From the NCBI RefSeq assembly GCF_030814475.1, contig NZ_JAUSVF010000001.1:124001-188000 (forward strand): 64,000 nucleotides of DNA, written 5' to 3'. The position numbers and the translations under genes are program-made. The notes under the pieces were generated by a model. It saw only the letters and a list, made by a program, of their open reading frames with translations, made no database searches and was not told where the DNA came from. Shown here piece after piece: positions 27,301 to 36,534 of this stretch; position 1 is the stretch's first letter; the number at the start of each line of letters is the position of its first letter. This DNA comes from Pararhizobium capsulatum DSM 1112. GTDB taxonomy: Bacteria > Pseudomonadota > Alphaproteobacteria > Rhizobiales > Rhizobiaceae.

Positions 27301-27864
27301 TTACTTGCCCTTGGGGTGGAACTGGGCGGAAGGATCTTCGTCCTTGTCATCGACAAGACCGGCGGCAAGCGGATCGACCAGCATCGTGCCTGCTTCCAGA
27401 TCGATTTCGAGCACTGACCATTCGGAGAAGGGGATCAGAACCGGACGGCGGCCCGGGCCTTTCAGTTCCAGCAGATCACCCGCGCCGAAATCGAAGACGC
27501 CGGTGACTGTGCCGTAGCTTTTGCCTTCGGCATCCCGTGCCTCGAGGCCTTCGAGATCGGCATAGAAGAATTCGTCCTCGTCGAGATCGTCATCCGGCAG
27601 GTTGTCGCGCTCGACGAAAAGCTCAAGGCCGTTCAACGCCTCGGCGGCATTGCGGTCATTGATGCCACGGAAACGGACGATCACGACATTCTTGGCCTCG
27701 CGCACTTCCAGCACTTCGAAGACACGGCCGTCTTCGCTGTAGAGATTGCCGTAGTCACCGACGGCCGTGGCTTCCGCCGCGAAGGATTTGACGCGCACTT
27801 CGCCGCGCAAGCCCTGGGCTCCGCCGATCGTCCCCATCAGGACAGGATTTTTAAGTTTGCTCAT
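27301..27864 (-). CDS. rimM: Ribosome maturation factor RimM
   Basis: A 187-residue RimM, a 30S assembly factor that binds ribosomal protein S19. The N-terminal RimM barrel begins MGTIGGAQGLRGEVRVKSFA. A PRC-barrel follows near residue 95, with DEFFYADLEGLEARDAEGK and LLELKGPGRRPVLIPFSEWS. The C-terminal tail (KDEDPSAQFHPKGK) is charged. It lies between rpsP and trmD in the conserved order. Confidence 0.95.
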   Translation of the reverse strand: MSKLKNPVLMGTIGGAQGLRGEVRVKSFAAEATAVGDYGNLYSEDGRVFEVLEVREAKNVVIVRFRGINDRNAAEALNGLELFVERDNLPDDDLDEDEFFYADLEGLEARDAEGKSYGTVTGVFDFGAGDLLELKGPGRRPVLIPFSEWSVLEIDLEAGTMLVDPLAAGLVDDKDEDPSAQFHPKGK

Positions 27865-27957
27865 GCGCCTTCAGCCTTCGAGAACCTGCGATGCCAATAA
27901 ACGAAAACGGGCGGCATGAAAACGCCGCCCGTCTCGAAATCCTGCAGTCGTGACTGC

Positions 27958-28320
27958 TTATTCAGCAGCGGCAGCTGCTGCGTCTTCAGCCTTCTGCTTG
28001 GCTTCGGCAGCGCGTTCCTGCGCCTTCTTGCCCGGCAGACCCTTGGTCAGGTTGGAGCGGGCGTCGCGCTTCGCGAGGCCGGCTTCGTTGAGGAAGCGCA
28101 GAACGCGGTCGGTCGGCAGCGCGCCGTTTGCCATCCAATGCTGGATGCGCTCGTTGTTCAGCTCAACGCGCTTTGCGTCGTCCTTGGCGAGCATCGGGTT
28201 CCAGGAACCGACCTTCTCGATGAAGCGGCCGTCACGCGGGCTGCGCACGTCAGCAACGACGATCTGGTAGAACGGGCGCTTCTTGGAACCACCGCGGGCG
28301 AGACGAATTTTCAGTGCCAT
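27958..28320 (-). CDS. rpsP: 30S ribosomal protein S16
   Basis: A 120-residue S16: [20 protein letters not shown], then [20 protein letters not shown] and [20 protein letters not shown]. The core ends near residue 80. A Lys/Glu/Ala-rich extension ([20 protein letters not shown]) follows, the same kind of low-complexity tail as in L19 nearby. The start at 28320 is the family start; the open frame upstream is not coding. Confidence 0.97.
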   Translation of the reverse strand: MALKIRLARGGSKKRPFYQIVVADVRSPRDGRFIEKVGSWNPMLAKDDAKRVELNNERIQHWMANGALPTDRVLRFLNEAGLAKRDARSNLTKGLPGKKAQERAAEAKQKAEDAAAAAAE

Positions 28321-28384
28321 GTCATGTACTCCTTGAGATAGTGTCTTAACCGCTCTGCGAGCGGTCTTATTTTCAGTTTTTCCG

Positions 28385-28687
28385 TCAATCCTTGAGATCG
28401 GCGGCGATTGCTTCATGATGCCGGATGACTTCCTTGATGATGAAGTTCAAGAACTTCTCGGCGAAATCCGGGTCCAGATTGGCAGCCTTCGCCAAATGGC
28501 GGAGGCGTTCGATCTGGTATTCCTCGCGCGCCGGATCGGCCGGCGGCAAACTGTATTTGGCCTTCAGGACGCCCACTGCCTGGGTGCAGCGAAACCGTTC
28601 GGCCAGCATGTGGACCAGTGCGGCATCAATGTTGTCGATCGATTGCCGATAGCCCGAGAGTTCCTGTTTCACAGCAGGATCAATCAT
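28385..28687 (-). CDS. Chorismate mutase (AroQ type)
   Basis: A 100-residue all-helical AroQ-class protein: [40 protein letters not shown] and the C-terminal [16 protein letters not shown]. AroQ enzymes convert chorismate to prephenate for Phe and Tyr synthesis. The conserved Arg in the first helix, the lysine in VLKAKY and the Glu/Arg pair in [13 protein letters not shown] are present. The ATG at 28687 gives the normal length. It lies between ffh and rpsP on the same strand, a placement common in Rhizobiaceae; its link to the ribosomal genes is probably only transcriptional. Confidence 0.87.
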   Translation of the reverse strand: MIDPAVKQELSGYRQSIDNIDAALVHMLAERFRCTQAVGVLKAKYSLPPADPAREEYQIERLRHLAKAANLDPDFAEKFLNFIIKEVIRHHEAIAADLKD

Positions 28688-28703
28688 TCCGTGTCCCCGT
28701 CCC

Positions 28704-30269
28704 TTACTTCTTTTTCGGCAGGCCGGGCAGACCCGGGAAACCACCGCCAGCCAAACCCGGCAGCTTGCCGAGGCCGGGCAATCCGCCCCCACCGAGGCCC
28801 GGCATTCCCTTGCCGAGGCCCGCAGCTTCGGCCTGCTTCTGCAGGGCTTCCAGCTGCTTCGGGTCCATCTTCGACAGATCGGGCATACCGCCCATTCCGC
28901 CGCCCATGGCACCAAGACCCATCTTGCCGGCAAGGCCGCCCATCATCTGCTTCATCATGCCGCCACCCTTCTTGCCGCCCATCATTTTCATCATGTCGGC
29001 CATCTGGCGGTGCATTTTCAGGAGCTTGTTGATGTCGGCCGCATCGGTGCCGGAGCCGGCCGCGATGCGTTTCTTGCGGGAATGCTTGAGGATATCGGGA
29101 TTGGCGCGCTCAGCCTTGGTCATAGAGGAGATGATCGCGAGCTGGCGGCCAAACAGCCTGTCGTCGAGGCCGGCAGCGGCCATCTTGTCCTTCATGCCGG
29201 ACATGCCGGGCATCATCCCCATGATGCCGCCCATGCCGCCCATCTTCTGCATCTGGCCCAACTGATCGGCGAGATCATTCAGGTCGAACTTGCCAGTCTT
29301 CATCTTGGCGGCCATGGCCGCCGCCTTCTCGGCATCGATGTTTTCGGCAGCCTTCTCGACCAGCGAGACGATGTCGCCCATGCCGAGGATACGGTCAGCG
29401 ACACGGCGGGGATGGAATTCTTCCAGCTCCGACATCTTTTCGCCGACGCCGATCAGCTTGATCGGCTTGCCGGTGACGGCGCGCATCGAAAGCGCTGCAC
29501 CGCCACGGCCATCGCCGTCCATGCGGGTCAAGACGAGGCCGGTGATACCGACGCGTTCGTCGAAATTGCGGGCGAGGTTGACGGCGTCCTGGCCGGTCAG
29601 CGCATCGGCGACCAGCAAGATTTCATGCGGGTTCGAGCGGCGCTTGATCTCGGCCATCTCGATCATGAGGGGCTCGTCGATATGGGTGCGGCCGGCGGTA
29701 TCAAGGATGACGATGTCGTGGCCGCCAAGCTTTGCTGCCTGAACGGCGCGCGCCGCGATATCGGTCGGCGACTGGCCGGCGATAACAGGCAGCGTGTCGA
29801 CGCCAGTCTGGGCGCCGAGCTGGCGAAGCTGTTCCTGCGCTGCCGGGCGACGCGTATCGAGCGACGCCATCAGGACCTTCTTCTTGTCCCGCGTCTTCAT
29901 GCGAAGGGCGATCTTGCCCGTCGTCGTCGTCTTGCCCGAACCCTGCAGACCGACCATCATGATGACGACCGGAGCGGCAGCATTGAGATCGATCGGAACG
30001 CCTTCCGAGCCGAGCATGGCAACAAGCTCATCATGGACGAGCTTGACGACCATCTGGCCGGGCTTGATCGACTTCAGGATTTCGGCGCCGACTGCCTTCT
30101 CGCGAACCTTGTCGGTGAAGGAGCGGACGACTTCAAGCGCAACGTCGGCTTCCAGAAGCGCACGGCGAACCTCGCGCAGGGCAGCCGATACATCGGCTTC
30201 CGACAGCGCGCCACGGCCGGTCAATCCATTCAGGATTGACCCAAGGCGGTCCTGGAGACTTTCAAACAT
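28704..30269 (-). CDS. ffh: Signal recognition particle protein Ffh
   Basis: A 521-residue SRP54 homologue. The N domain starts MFESLQDRLGSILNGLTGRG. The G domain has Walker A GLQGSGKTTTTGKIAL, DTRRPAAQEQLRQLG and LDTAGRTHIDEPLM. The Met-rich M domain binds 4.5S RNA and signal peptides (SSMTKAERANPDILKHSRKK with the RNA-binding SGT motif close by). The C-terminus is extended by a Gly/Met/Pro-rich low-complexity tail of about 75 residues ending in GLPGLPKKK. It delivers nascent membrane proteins to FtsY, encoded at 54.6-56.2 kb. The start at 30269 is the family start. Confidence 0.96.
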   Translation of the reverse strand: MFESLQDRLGSILNGLTGRGALSEADVSAALREVRRALLEADVALEVVRSFTDKVREKAVGAEILKSIKPGQMVVKLVHDELVAMLGSEGVPIDLNAAAPVVIMMVGLQGSGKTTTTGKIALRMKTRDKKKVLMASLDTRRPAAQEQLRQLGAQTGVDTLPVIAGQSPTDIAARAVQAAKLGGHDIVILDTAGRTHIDEPLMIEMAEIKRRSNPHEILLVADALTGQDAVNLARNFDERVGITGLVLTRMDGDGRGGAALSMRAVTGKPIKLIGVGEKMSELEEFHPRRVADRILGMGDIVSLVEKAAENIDAEKAAAMAAKMKTGKFDLNDLADQLGQMQKMGGMGGIMGMMPGMSGMKDKMAAAGLDDRLFGRQLAIISSMTKAERANPDILKHSRKKRIAAGSGTDAADINKLLKMHRQMADMMKMMGGKKGGGMMKQMMGGLAGKMGLGAMGGGMGGMPDLSKMDPKQLEALQKQAEAAGLGKGMPGLGGGGLPGLGKLPGLAGGGFPGLPGLPKKK

Positions 30270-30600
30270 CGGCTCTTCCTTTTTGTTTCCGGGTTCCGGA
30301 AACGTGGTATCCGCAACTGTGAAAACAAGACGCAAAGTCAAAAGCACCCGAGGGCGCAACGCGCTGTCGGGTGTTGACCTCCGGGATCTCTTTATACCTT
30401 TGCGGGTCCCGGTCGGCGGCTTCAAGTTGTCACTTGTCAGCAGATTTCCGCGCATAAACAGGAAAGCCGCTGCAAAGTCAACCCAACGGCCTAAGAAAGC
30501 GGGGCTTGCGCCTTTGCAGGAGACTCCAAGGATATCGCTTCCGCCATGGAGATATGGTAGCACGCCGACATCATCGACGCTGCCGCGAAAGACTTGACCC
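30270..30600. other. Divergent region upstream of ffh and LysE-family gene
   Basis: I see no gene in these 331 bp. The region includes a strong hairpin at 30345-30373. CACCCGA and TCGGGTG form the outer stem, and GCGC/GCGC the inner. Read on the minus strand (toward ffh) it is followed by CTTTT, which looks like a terminator or attenuator in the ffh leader. A possible minus-strand promoter (TTGACT, 17 bp, TTTATG) lies upstream of it. Confidence 0.45.
30345..30373 (-). terminator. Hairpin plus U-tract in ffh leader (possible attenuator)
   Basis: The outer stem CACCCGA/TCGGGTG (30345-30351 with 30367-30373) and the inner stem GCGC/GCGC flank an AAC loop. On the minus strand the stem is followed by CTTTTGAC. 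No minus-strand gene ends just upstream, so this would terminate a leader transcript or a small RNA before ffh. Confidence 0.4.
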
Positions 30601-31245
30601 ATGGATTTCCTGCCCTCGCTCCCGACGCTTCTCGCCTTCACCGCAGCAACACTGCTGCTTGCGGCAACACCGGGTCCGGACATGACGCTTTCGATCAGCC
30701 GCGCGCTGTCGCAGGGCAAGGGTGCCGCCATGTTCGTCGTCGTCGGCACCAGCCTCGGCTGCCTCGTGCACACTCTGCTTGTCGCCTTCGGCATCTCGGC
30801 GCTGATCACGGCCTCGCCGACCGCCTTCATGATCCTGAAGACCGGTGGCGCTGCCTATCTCTTCTGGCTCGCGGTGCAAGCGATCCGCTACGGCTCGACG
30901 TTGACGGTAAAGAAGGAGAACGATGCCGGGGGAACTACTCCGCTGGCCAACATCTCGACGGGCCTTTGGGTCAACCTTCTGAACCCCAAGGTCATCATCT
31001 TCTTCATGACCTTCCTGCCGCAATTCGTCACCGCCCATGATCCGGCGGTTACGCAAAAACTGCTGTTCCTCGGCGTCTTCTTCATCGTCGCGGCAATGCC
31101 GGTCAACATCGCCGTCATCCTGACGGCCGACTGGCTGTCGGGCTGGTTGCAGCAGCGCAAGAGCGTACTGCGCACCATCGACTACGTATTTTCCGGCGTC
31201 TTCTCGATCTTTGCCGTCAAAATCCTGTTCACGCAGGCCCGCTGA
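30601..31245 (+). CDS. LysE/RhtB family translocator
   Basis: A 214-residue inner membrane exporter of the LysE superfamily with about six helices. The family signature TLLLAATPGPDMTLSISRAL is near the N-terminus, followed by GGAAYLFWLAVQAIRYG and WVNLLNPKVIIFFMTFLPQF. These proteins export amino acids such as homoserine, threonine or lysine, or related compounds. The substrate is unknown and no regulator is adjacent. A second, different member of the family lies at 62.2-62.8 kb. Confidence 0.9.
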   Translation: MDFLPSLPTLLAFTAATLLLAATPGPDMTLSISRALSQGKGAAMFVVVGTSLGCLVHTLLVAFGISALITASPTAFMILKTGGAAYLFWLAVQAIRYGSTLTVKKENDAGGTTPLANISTGLWVNLLNPKVIIFFMTFLPQFVTAHDPAVTQKLLFLGVFFIVAAMPVNIAVILTADWLSGWLQQRKSVLRTIDYVFSGVFSIFAVKILFTQAR

Positions 31246-31280
31246 CATCGGTATGCGCTCCTGAACTGAATATCGACAGT

Positions 31281-32075
31281 CTAGCCGATCAGCAGCGCGT
31301 CGTCGTCCAGCGTCTGTCCGCGCATCTTGCGGAACATTGCGATGAGGTCTTCGACCTGCAGGTCCTTCCGGCTGTCTCCGGCAACATCGAGCACGACCTC
31401 GCCGCCATGGAGCATCACCGTGCGATGGCCGTAGTCCAGCGCCTGACGCATCGAGTGCGTGACCATCAGCGTCGTCAGCTTTCGTTCGGAGACGATCTTC
31501 TGCGTCAGACCCATGATGAACTCGGCCATGCCGGGATCGAGCGCCGCCGTATGTTCGTCGAGCAACAGAACCTCGGAGCCCGCAAGCGTCGCCATGACCA
31601 GAGAAACCGCCTGACGCTGGCCGCCGGAAAGCAGGTCCATCCGGTCCTGCATGCGGTTCTCAAGCCCAAGGTTGAGATCGGCGATGCGTTCGCGGAAATG
31701 CTCGCGGCGCTTAGGACCGAGAGCAGAGACCAGTCCGCGACGCTCGCCGCGGCGGGCGGCAAGGGCAAGGTTCTCCTCGATCGACAACGGGCCGCAGCTT
31801 CCTGTCAGCGGATCTTGAAAGACGCGGGCGACGAGGCCGGCGCGGCTTGCCGTCGTGCGGCGGGTAACATCGGTCGTGCCGATCAGTACCTGGCCTTCGC
31901 TGGCTAGCACGTCGCCGGCGAGAACACCGAGCAGCGTCGACTTGCCGGCACCGTTGGAGCCGATGACGGTGACGAAGGAACCTTGTTCGATCGTCAGGTT
32001 GACGCCGTTCAGGGCCTGCTTTTGCAGCGGGGTTCCGCGGCCGAAGACGACCTTGATATCCTTGAGCGAGATCAT
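31281..32075 (-). CDS. ABC transporter ATP-binding protein (TrpZ-like)
   Basis: A 264-residue ABC ATPase with Walker A GSNGAGKSTLLGVLAGD, the signature LLSGGQRQAVSLVMATL, Walker B EVLLLDEHTAALDP and the switch histidine in LMVTHSMRQALDYG. It overlaps the permease stop by four bases (ATGA), so the two are coupled. With the upstream permease and the PF04392-type binding protein it forms the third component of a TrpXYZ-like importer. Substrates of such systems are poorly known; tryptophan has been reported for streptococcal TrpXYZ. Confidence 0.85.
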   Translation of the reverse strand: MISLKDIKVVFGRGTPLQKQALNGVNLTIEQGSFVTVIGSNGAGKSTLLGVLAGDVLASEGQVLIGTTDVTRRTTASRAGLVARVFQDPLTGSCGPLSIEENLALAARRGERRGLVSALGPKRREHFRERIADLNLGLENRMQDRMDLLSGGQRQAVSLVMATLAGSEVLLLDEHTAALDPGMAEFIMGLTQKIVSERKLTTLMVTHSMRQALDYGHRTVMLHGGEVVLDVAGDSRKDLQVEDLIAMFRKMRGQTLDDDALLIG

Positions 32076-32950
32076 GCGGCACCTCCGCGGCGAAGACGGG
32101 GAAGGATGAGCGCAAATGTCACCAGCACGGCCGTCACGAAATTGAGGTCGGAGGCCTGCAGACCGAGAATGTCAGTCGAGAGCGCCAGCTGGATGGCGAT
32201 GCGGTAAAGGATCGAGCCTACGACGCAGCCGATCAGCGCAATCAGGATGCCACGTGTGCCCAGCAGCGTTTCGCCGATGATGACGGCAGCAAGGCCGACG
32301 ACGATGGTGCCGACGCCGGAGGTAACATCGGCAAAACCGTTGGTCTGGGCAAACAGCGCGCCGCCGAGCGCGACCAGTGCGTTGGAGATCGCGATACCCA
32401 GATAGATCTGCCGGTCGGTGTTGATGCCCTGCGCTCGCGACATGCGGGCATTGGCGCCGGTGGCGCGCATCGCAAGGCCGGCATCGCTTTCAAGGAAGCG
32501 CCAGACGAGGATGACGGCGAAGATCACCAGAACGCCGATGAAGAGCGGGCGGACGTAAAAATCCCTGAGACCATGGCCGTAAAACGGGCTCAGCATCGTA
32601 TCGGCGTTAATCAGCGCGACATTCGGCTTGCCCATGACGCGCAGGTTGACGGAGAAGAGTGCGATCATTGTCAGGATCGAGGCGAGTAGATTGAGGATGC
32701 GAAACCGCACATTGAGCATCGCCGTCACCAGGCCGGCCGCAGCTCCGGCCATCATCGCGACCCCGGAGGCAAGCCACGGATTGACGCCCGCAATGATCAG
32801 CACGGCCGCCACGGCAGCACCCAGCGGAAACGAACCATCGACCGTCAGGTCCGGAAAATCCAAGACGCGGAAGGCAAGGAAAACGCCGAGCGCAACAAAG
32901 GCATAGACCAGCCCCAGCTCCACCGCACCCCATAAGGCAATCTGACTCAA
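32072..32950 (-). CDS. ABC transporter permease (TrpY/LivH-like)
   Basis: A 292-residue permease of the branched-chain amino acid permease superfamily, with about eight to nine helices. It includes LGVFLAFRVLDFPDLTVDGS, NVRFRILNLLASILTMIALF and a late GFADVTSGVGTIVVGLAAVI. The first codon is TTG at 32948-32950, since no in-frame ATG fits the family start (SQIALWGAVELGLVYAFVAL). It lies between the binding-protein gene, 112 bp upstream with a CCCGC/GCGGG hairpin (32977-32991) in the gap, and the ATPase gene. Confidence 0.84.
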   Translation of the reverse strand: MSQIALWGAVELGLVYAFVALGVFLAFRVLDFPDLTVDGSFPLGAAVAAVLIIAGVNPWLASGVAMMAGAAAGLVTAMLNVRFRILNLLASILTMIALFSVNLRVMGKPNVALINADTMLSPFYGHGLRDFYVRPLFIGVLVIFAVILVWRFLESDAGLAMRATGANARMSRAQGINTDRQIYLGIAISNALVALGGALFAQTNGFADVTSGVGTIVVGLAAVIIGETLLGTRGILIALIGCVVGSILYRIAIQLALSTDILGLQASDLNFVTAVLVTFALILPRLRRGGAA

Positions 32951-33062
32951 GGCTCTCGCCCTTTCGTAAATCTCGCCCCGCCAGTTGCGGGACGCTGTCC
33001 ATCACATAACACGAAACCGCCCCCGTCAGACGGCGGCGGCACTCAACCCCTGCAGGGAAAAC

Positions 33063-34016
33063 TTATTCTACAACGCGGTTGGCGCGCTTCAGCACGCTTT
33101 CCGGGAAGGTCACGCCCATCTGGGCAGCGGCAGCCTTGTTGATCACGAGATCAGAACCCGCCGCAACGCGAACGGCGATATCGCCGGGGTTCTCACCCTT
33201 GAGGATGCGAACGACGACTTCGCCGGTCTGCTTGCCGACGTCGCGATAGTTGAAGCCGAGGGCTGCGAGCGAACCACGCGAAACAGAATCGGTATCGGCG
33301 GTGAAAAGCGGAAGCTTGGATTCCTCCGCAACGGCAATAGCACCTTCGAGAGCGGAAATGATCGTGTTGTCGGTCGGAACGTAGATCACATCGGCGCGGC
33401 CGACGAGCGCGCGGGCAGCGCCCTGCACTTCAGCCGACTTGGTAGCCGCGGATTCGACCACGGTCAGGCCGGCCTTTTCGGCTTCGGTCTTCAAGACCGC
33501 GAGCAGTGACACCGAGTTAGCTTCACCGGAATTGTAGAGATAGCCGATCGACTTGGCGGACGGTACGATTTCCTTGATTAGCGCCACATGCTCGGCAACC
33601 GGCGACATATCGGAAATGCCGGTGACGTTGCCACCGGGTTTTTCCATGTCGGTGACCAGCTGCGCGCCGAGCGGATCGGAAACGGCGGTGAAGACGACGG
33701 GGATATCGCGGGTGGAGGAAACAACAGCCTGCGCCGAGGGCGTGGAGATCGGAACAATAACGTTCGGACCTTCGCCGGCGAACTGGCGGGCAATCTGGGC
33801 AGCCGTTGCGGAGTTGCCCTGCGCCGACTCGTAGAGGAAGGTGAGGTTTTCGCCTTCCTTGTAGCCGGCTTCCGCCAGCGCATCCTTGACCCCGTCACGA
33901 ACGGCATCAAGCGCCGGATGTTCGACGATGGCGGTCACGGCAACCGTGACATCATCGGCGCGAGCCGGCATGGAAAGGGCGACGGTCGCCGCAAGAGCGA
34001 GCAGAATGGAACGCAT
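33063..34016 (-). CDS. ABC transporter substrate-binding protein (TrpX-like, PF04392)
   Basis: A 317-residue periplasmic binding protein. The signal peptide ends near LSMPARADDV. Family phrases are VTAIVEHPALDAVRDGVKDA, NLTFLYESAQGNSATAAQIA, DIPVVFTAVSDPLGAQLV and ATKSAEVQGAARALVGRADV with IYVPTDNTIISALEG. This is the ABC_sub_bind family, distinct from classical Liv proteins despite the LivH-like permease. It is first in the operon. The hairpin between it and the permease gene probably favours a higher level of the binding protein. The ligand is unknown. Confidence 0.88.
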   Translation of the reverse strand: MRSILLALAATVALSMPARADDVTVAVTAIVEHPALDAVRDGVKDALAEAGYKEGENLTFLYESAQGNSATAAQIARQFAGEGPNVIVPISTPSAQAVVSSTRDIPVVFTAVSDPLGAQLVTDMEKPGGNVTGISDMSPVAEHVALIKEIVPSAKSIGYLYNSGEANSVSLLAVLKTEAEKAGLTVVESAATKSAEVQGAARALVGRADVIYVPTDNTIISALEGAIAVAEESKLPLFTADTDSVSRGSLAALGFNYRDVGKQTGEVVVRILKGENPGDIAVRVAAGSDLVINKAAAAQMGVTFPESVLKRANRVVE

Positions 34017-34108
34017 GAATGTCCTCCGTGATGATTTTTTAGGCGTTCTAGGAAAGCCCGCCCGTTAAATCAATCGCGGAATTGTCGCAGTCCCATCAAA
34101 CTTCGTGA

Positions 34109-35353
34109 TCAGTCGTCCGCGCCATGATTGGCGATCATCATGGCTTCGAAGGCCATGCGATCGACCTTGCGCATGCGCTCGGATTCCGACTTCAGCTGGC
34201 CGCAGGCGGCGAGGATGTCGCGGCCGCGTGGCGTGCGGATCGGCGAAGCATAGCCGGCCTGGTTGATGAAGTCGGCGAACTTCTCGATCTGCTCCCAGGA
34301 GGAACACTGGTAGTTCGTGCCCGGCCAGGGGTTGAAGGGGATCAGGTTGATCTTGGCGGGAATGCCCCGTAGCAGGCGCACCAATTCCTTCGCATCCGCC
34401 AGCGTGTCGTTGACGCCGTCGAGCATCACATATTCGAAGGTGATGCGGCGCGCATTCGACAGGCTCGGATAGGCGCGGCAGGCGTCGAGCAGTTCCTTCA
34501 GAGGATACTTCTTGTTGATCGGCACCAGCATGTCGCGCAGGTCGTCTCGCACGGCATGCAGCGAAATCGCCAGCATGACGCCGATTTCCTCGCCGGTGCG
34601 GTAGATTTCCGGCACGATACCGGAGGTCGAGAGCGTAACGCGGCGCTTGGACAGCGACAGGCCGTCGCCGTCGGTCGCGATCAAGAGCGCCTTCTTGACG
34701 CTTTCGAAGTTGTAGAGCGGCTCGCCCATGCCCATCATGACGACGTTCGTGACCTTGCGGCCTTCGGCGGGCACGATGGCTCCGGCCGGCGTGTCGCGAT
34801 CCGGGAAGTCACCGAGGCGATCGCGGGCCAGAAGCAGCTGCGCCAGAATTTCTTCGGCCGTCAGGTTGCGCACCAGCTTCTGCGTGCCGGTGTGGCAGAA
34901 GGAACAGGTGAGCGTGCAGCCAACCTGACTGGAAATGCAGAGCGTGCCACGGCCTTCTTCCGGGATATAGACGGTTTCGATCTCCACCGGTCGGCCGGCA
35001 CCGCGCGGCGGAAAGCGCAAGAGCCACTTGCGGGTGCCGTCGCTCGAAATCTGCTCGTCGACGATTTCCGGCCGGGCAATGGTGAAATGCCGGCGCAGGA
35101 TTTCGCGCATGTCCTTCGAGATATTGGCCATGTGATCGAAATCGGACACGCCGCGCACATAGAGCCAGTGCCAGAGTTGGCTGACGCGCATCTTGACCTG
35201 ACGCTCGGCAACGCCGACCTCAATCAGCGCCTTGCCCATCTCCTCACGCGAAAGGCCGATCAGCGTCGGCTTCTCCGACAGCAGAGCCGGGCGCACGGAC
35301 GTAGAGATCGGGCGTTCCAGGTTGAGCGTTTCAGTTGCAGCCATTCCAGCCAT
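34109..35353 (-). CDS. rlmN: Dual-specificity 23S rRNA/tRNA adenine-C2 methyltransferase RlmN
   Basis: A 414-residue radical-SAM enzyme that methylates A2503 of 23S rRNA and A37 of some tRNAs. The cluster motif CxxxCxxC is seen in [53 protein letters not shown] and [13 protein letters not shown], with the methyl-carrier cysteine region, are typical. Two ATGs are possible (35353 or 35344); 35353 has AAGGA at a good distance. It lies alone, 92 bp from the binding-protein gene, in the same orientation. Confidence 0.95.
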   Translation of the reverse strand: MAGMAATETLNLERPISTSVRPALLSEKPTLIGLSREEMGKALIEVGVAERQVKMRVSQLWHWLYVRGVSDFDHMANISKDMREILRRHFTIARPEIVDEQISSDGTRKWLLRFPPRGAGRPVEIETVYIPEEGRGTLCISSQVGCTLTCSFCHTGTQKLVRNLTAEEILAQLLLARDRLGDFPDRDTPAGAIVPAEGRKVTNVVMMGMGEPLYNFESVKKALLIATDGDGLSLSKRRVTLSTSGIVPEIYRTGEEIGVMLAISLHAVRDDLRDMLVPINKKYPLKELLDACRAYPSLSNARRITFEYVMLDGVNDTLADAKELVRLLRGIPAKINLIPFNPWPGTNYQCSSWEQIEKFADFINQAGYASPIRTPRGRDILAACGQLKSESERMRKVDRMAFEAMMIANHGADD

Positions 35354-35553
35354 TTCCCATCCTTGAGACAAGCACGATGCATTCGAGCGCTTCATGCGCC
35401 AGTCATGCGGTCGTGATGCTGATCAGAATTCATGGCCGCATCCGGGATCGAACCGATCCTCGCAGCCGTCTTTGGCGGCGCTTTAGCACGGTTTTTGCCG
35501 CGCGTCACCCTTATGCTCTTCACGGCAGCCCTGCAGCAACGCCATGACATCAA

Positions 35554-35585
35554 AAATCCCGCCGATCGAAAGACCGGCGGGATTT
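35554..35585 (-). terminator. Terminator after the IalB-like gene
   Basis: AAATCCCGCCG (35554-35564) pairs perfectly with CGGCGGGATTT (35575-35585). On the minus strand the stem is followed by further T's (complement of AAAA at 35552-35555). It lies 22 bp past the stop of the IalB-like gene. Confidence 0.85.
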
Positions 35586-35607
35586 CTCAAACTGTTTCGC
35601 CCAACGC

Positions 35608-36111
35608 TTACTTGCAGGATTCGATCTGCTTCAGCGCTGCCGAAATGCCGGAGAGCGAATAGGAGTAGTTGGTGGCAGTGCCCTTGCGCGACTTGGCCGC
35701 AACAGACATCGCCTTGCCGTTCTTCATCGCGGCAACGAGCGCAGGCTCTTCAGCGGCGTTCTCCACCCAGGCGGAGTTGCCCTTGGTGAACATCACGAAG
35801 CTCTTGTCATCGATGGTCACCGTGACCTTGGAGTTTTCCTGCAGCGGATAGCCCATCATCGCCTGCGGCTCATAGGAAATATTCTGGCCGGGGCGCTGCG
35901 ACACGAGGAAGAAGATATCGCCATGATCGACAGATGCTGGCGTCTTTTCCTTCGGAACGGAGAGCACGTAGCAGACCTTGCCGGCACCCGCCTGATAGGA
36001 ATAGGCACCCCAGGCATTGAACTGCTGGATGCGCGTCGGCGACTGGGCCGAAGCCGCGCCGGCGCATGCCATTACGATTGCGAGTGCGGTGGTGAGCTTT
36101 CTTACAAACAT
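35608..36111 (-). CDS. Invasion-associated locus B (IalB) family protein
   Basis: A 167-residue secreted protein. A signal peptide (TTALAIVMACAGAASAQ) is followed by the IalB fold: FNAWGAYSYQAGAGKVCYVL, VPKEKTPASVDHGDIFFLVS, SQRPGQNISYEPQAMMGYPL and AAMKNGKAMSVAAKSRKGTA. IalB was named in Bartonella, where it helps erythrocyte invasion; in rhizobia the family is widespread and its role is unknown. Two cysteines (KVCYV and the C-terminal ESCK) could form a disulfide. It ends at a strong terminator. Confidence 0.87.
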   Translation of the reverse strand: MFVRKLTTALAIVMACAGAASAQSPTRIQQFNAWGAYSYQAGAGKVCYVLSVPKEKTPASVDHGDIFFLVSQRPGQNISYEPQAMMGYPLQENSKVTVTIDDKSFVMFTKGNSAWVENAAEEPALVAAMKNGKAMSVAAKSRKGTATNYSYSLSGISAALKQIESCK

Positions 36112-36534
36112 CTTGTCCTGCCGGTTTCTTGCTAGCCAACGCCCGTTCAGCTTTTAAGCCGGGCAACGCATGATTAGATTTATTTTGACTTAATTCAGGT
36201 TACCAAACCGTCAACATCAGCCGAATTCGTCACCCCTTCGCTTTAATACGGAACAGATTGCGACGCAAATCGAGGTATCAAGGCCATTATTCGCCCACAC
36301 CGGTGCAAAACCGCCGGCATGGCAAGGTGAAAGGATTAGGAGACGTTTCCGGGGAGAGATCACCGGACCGGAGCCCGCCGGTCTGTCCCGTACCTCCGAT
36401 CTTGCGTAAAAGATCGGAAAAGCTTTTGGAAACGCGCCCAGCGCGCGTTTATGGGAGCAAGAATCAGGCAAGAGTTTGACGCTGGTAGCCCCACGCCATC
36501 ACAACCGCAAAAGTGGCGCTCTGAGACGGGGCAT
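36112..36534. other. Intergenic region with hairpins, no gene recognised
   Basis: I cannot support a protein gene in these 423 bp. Two hairpins stand out: CCGATCTT/AAGATCGG near 36397-36420, and AAACGCGC/GCGCGTTT (36430-36437 with 36443-36450). The second has terminator shape but only three T's. A small RNA on the plus strand ending near 36450 is conceivable, but I recognise no family. Confidence 0.35.

Noticed and set aside
36258..36479. 73-codon plus-strand frame in the gap after the IalB-like gene
   Set aside because: It is rich in Arg and Pro with no domain, has poor initiation signals, and overlaps hairpins.
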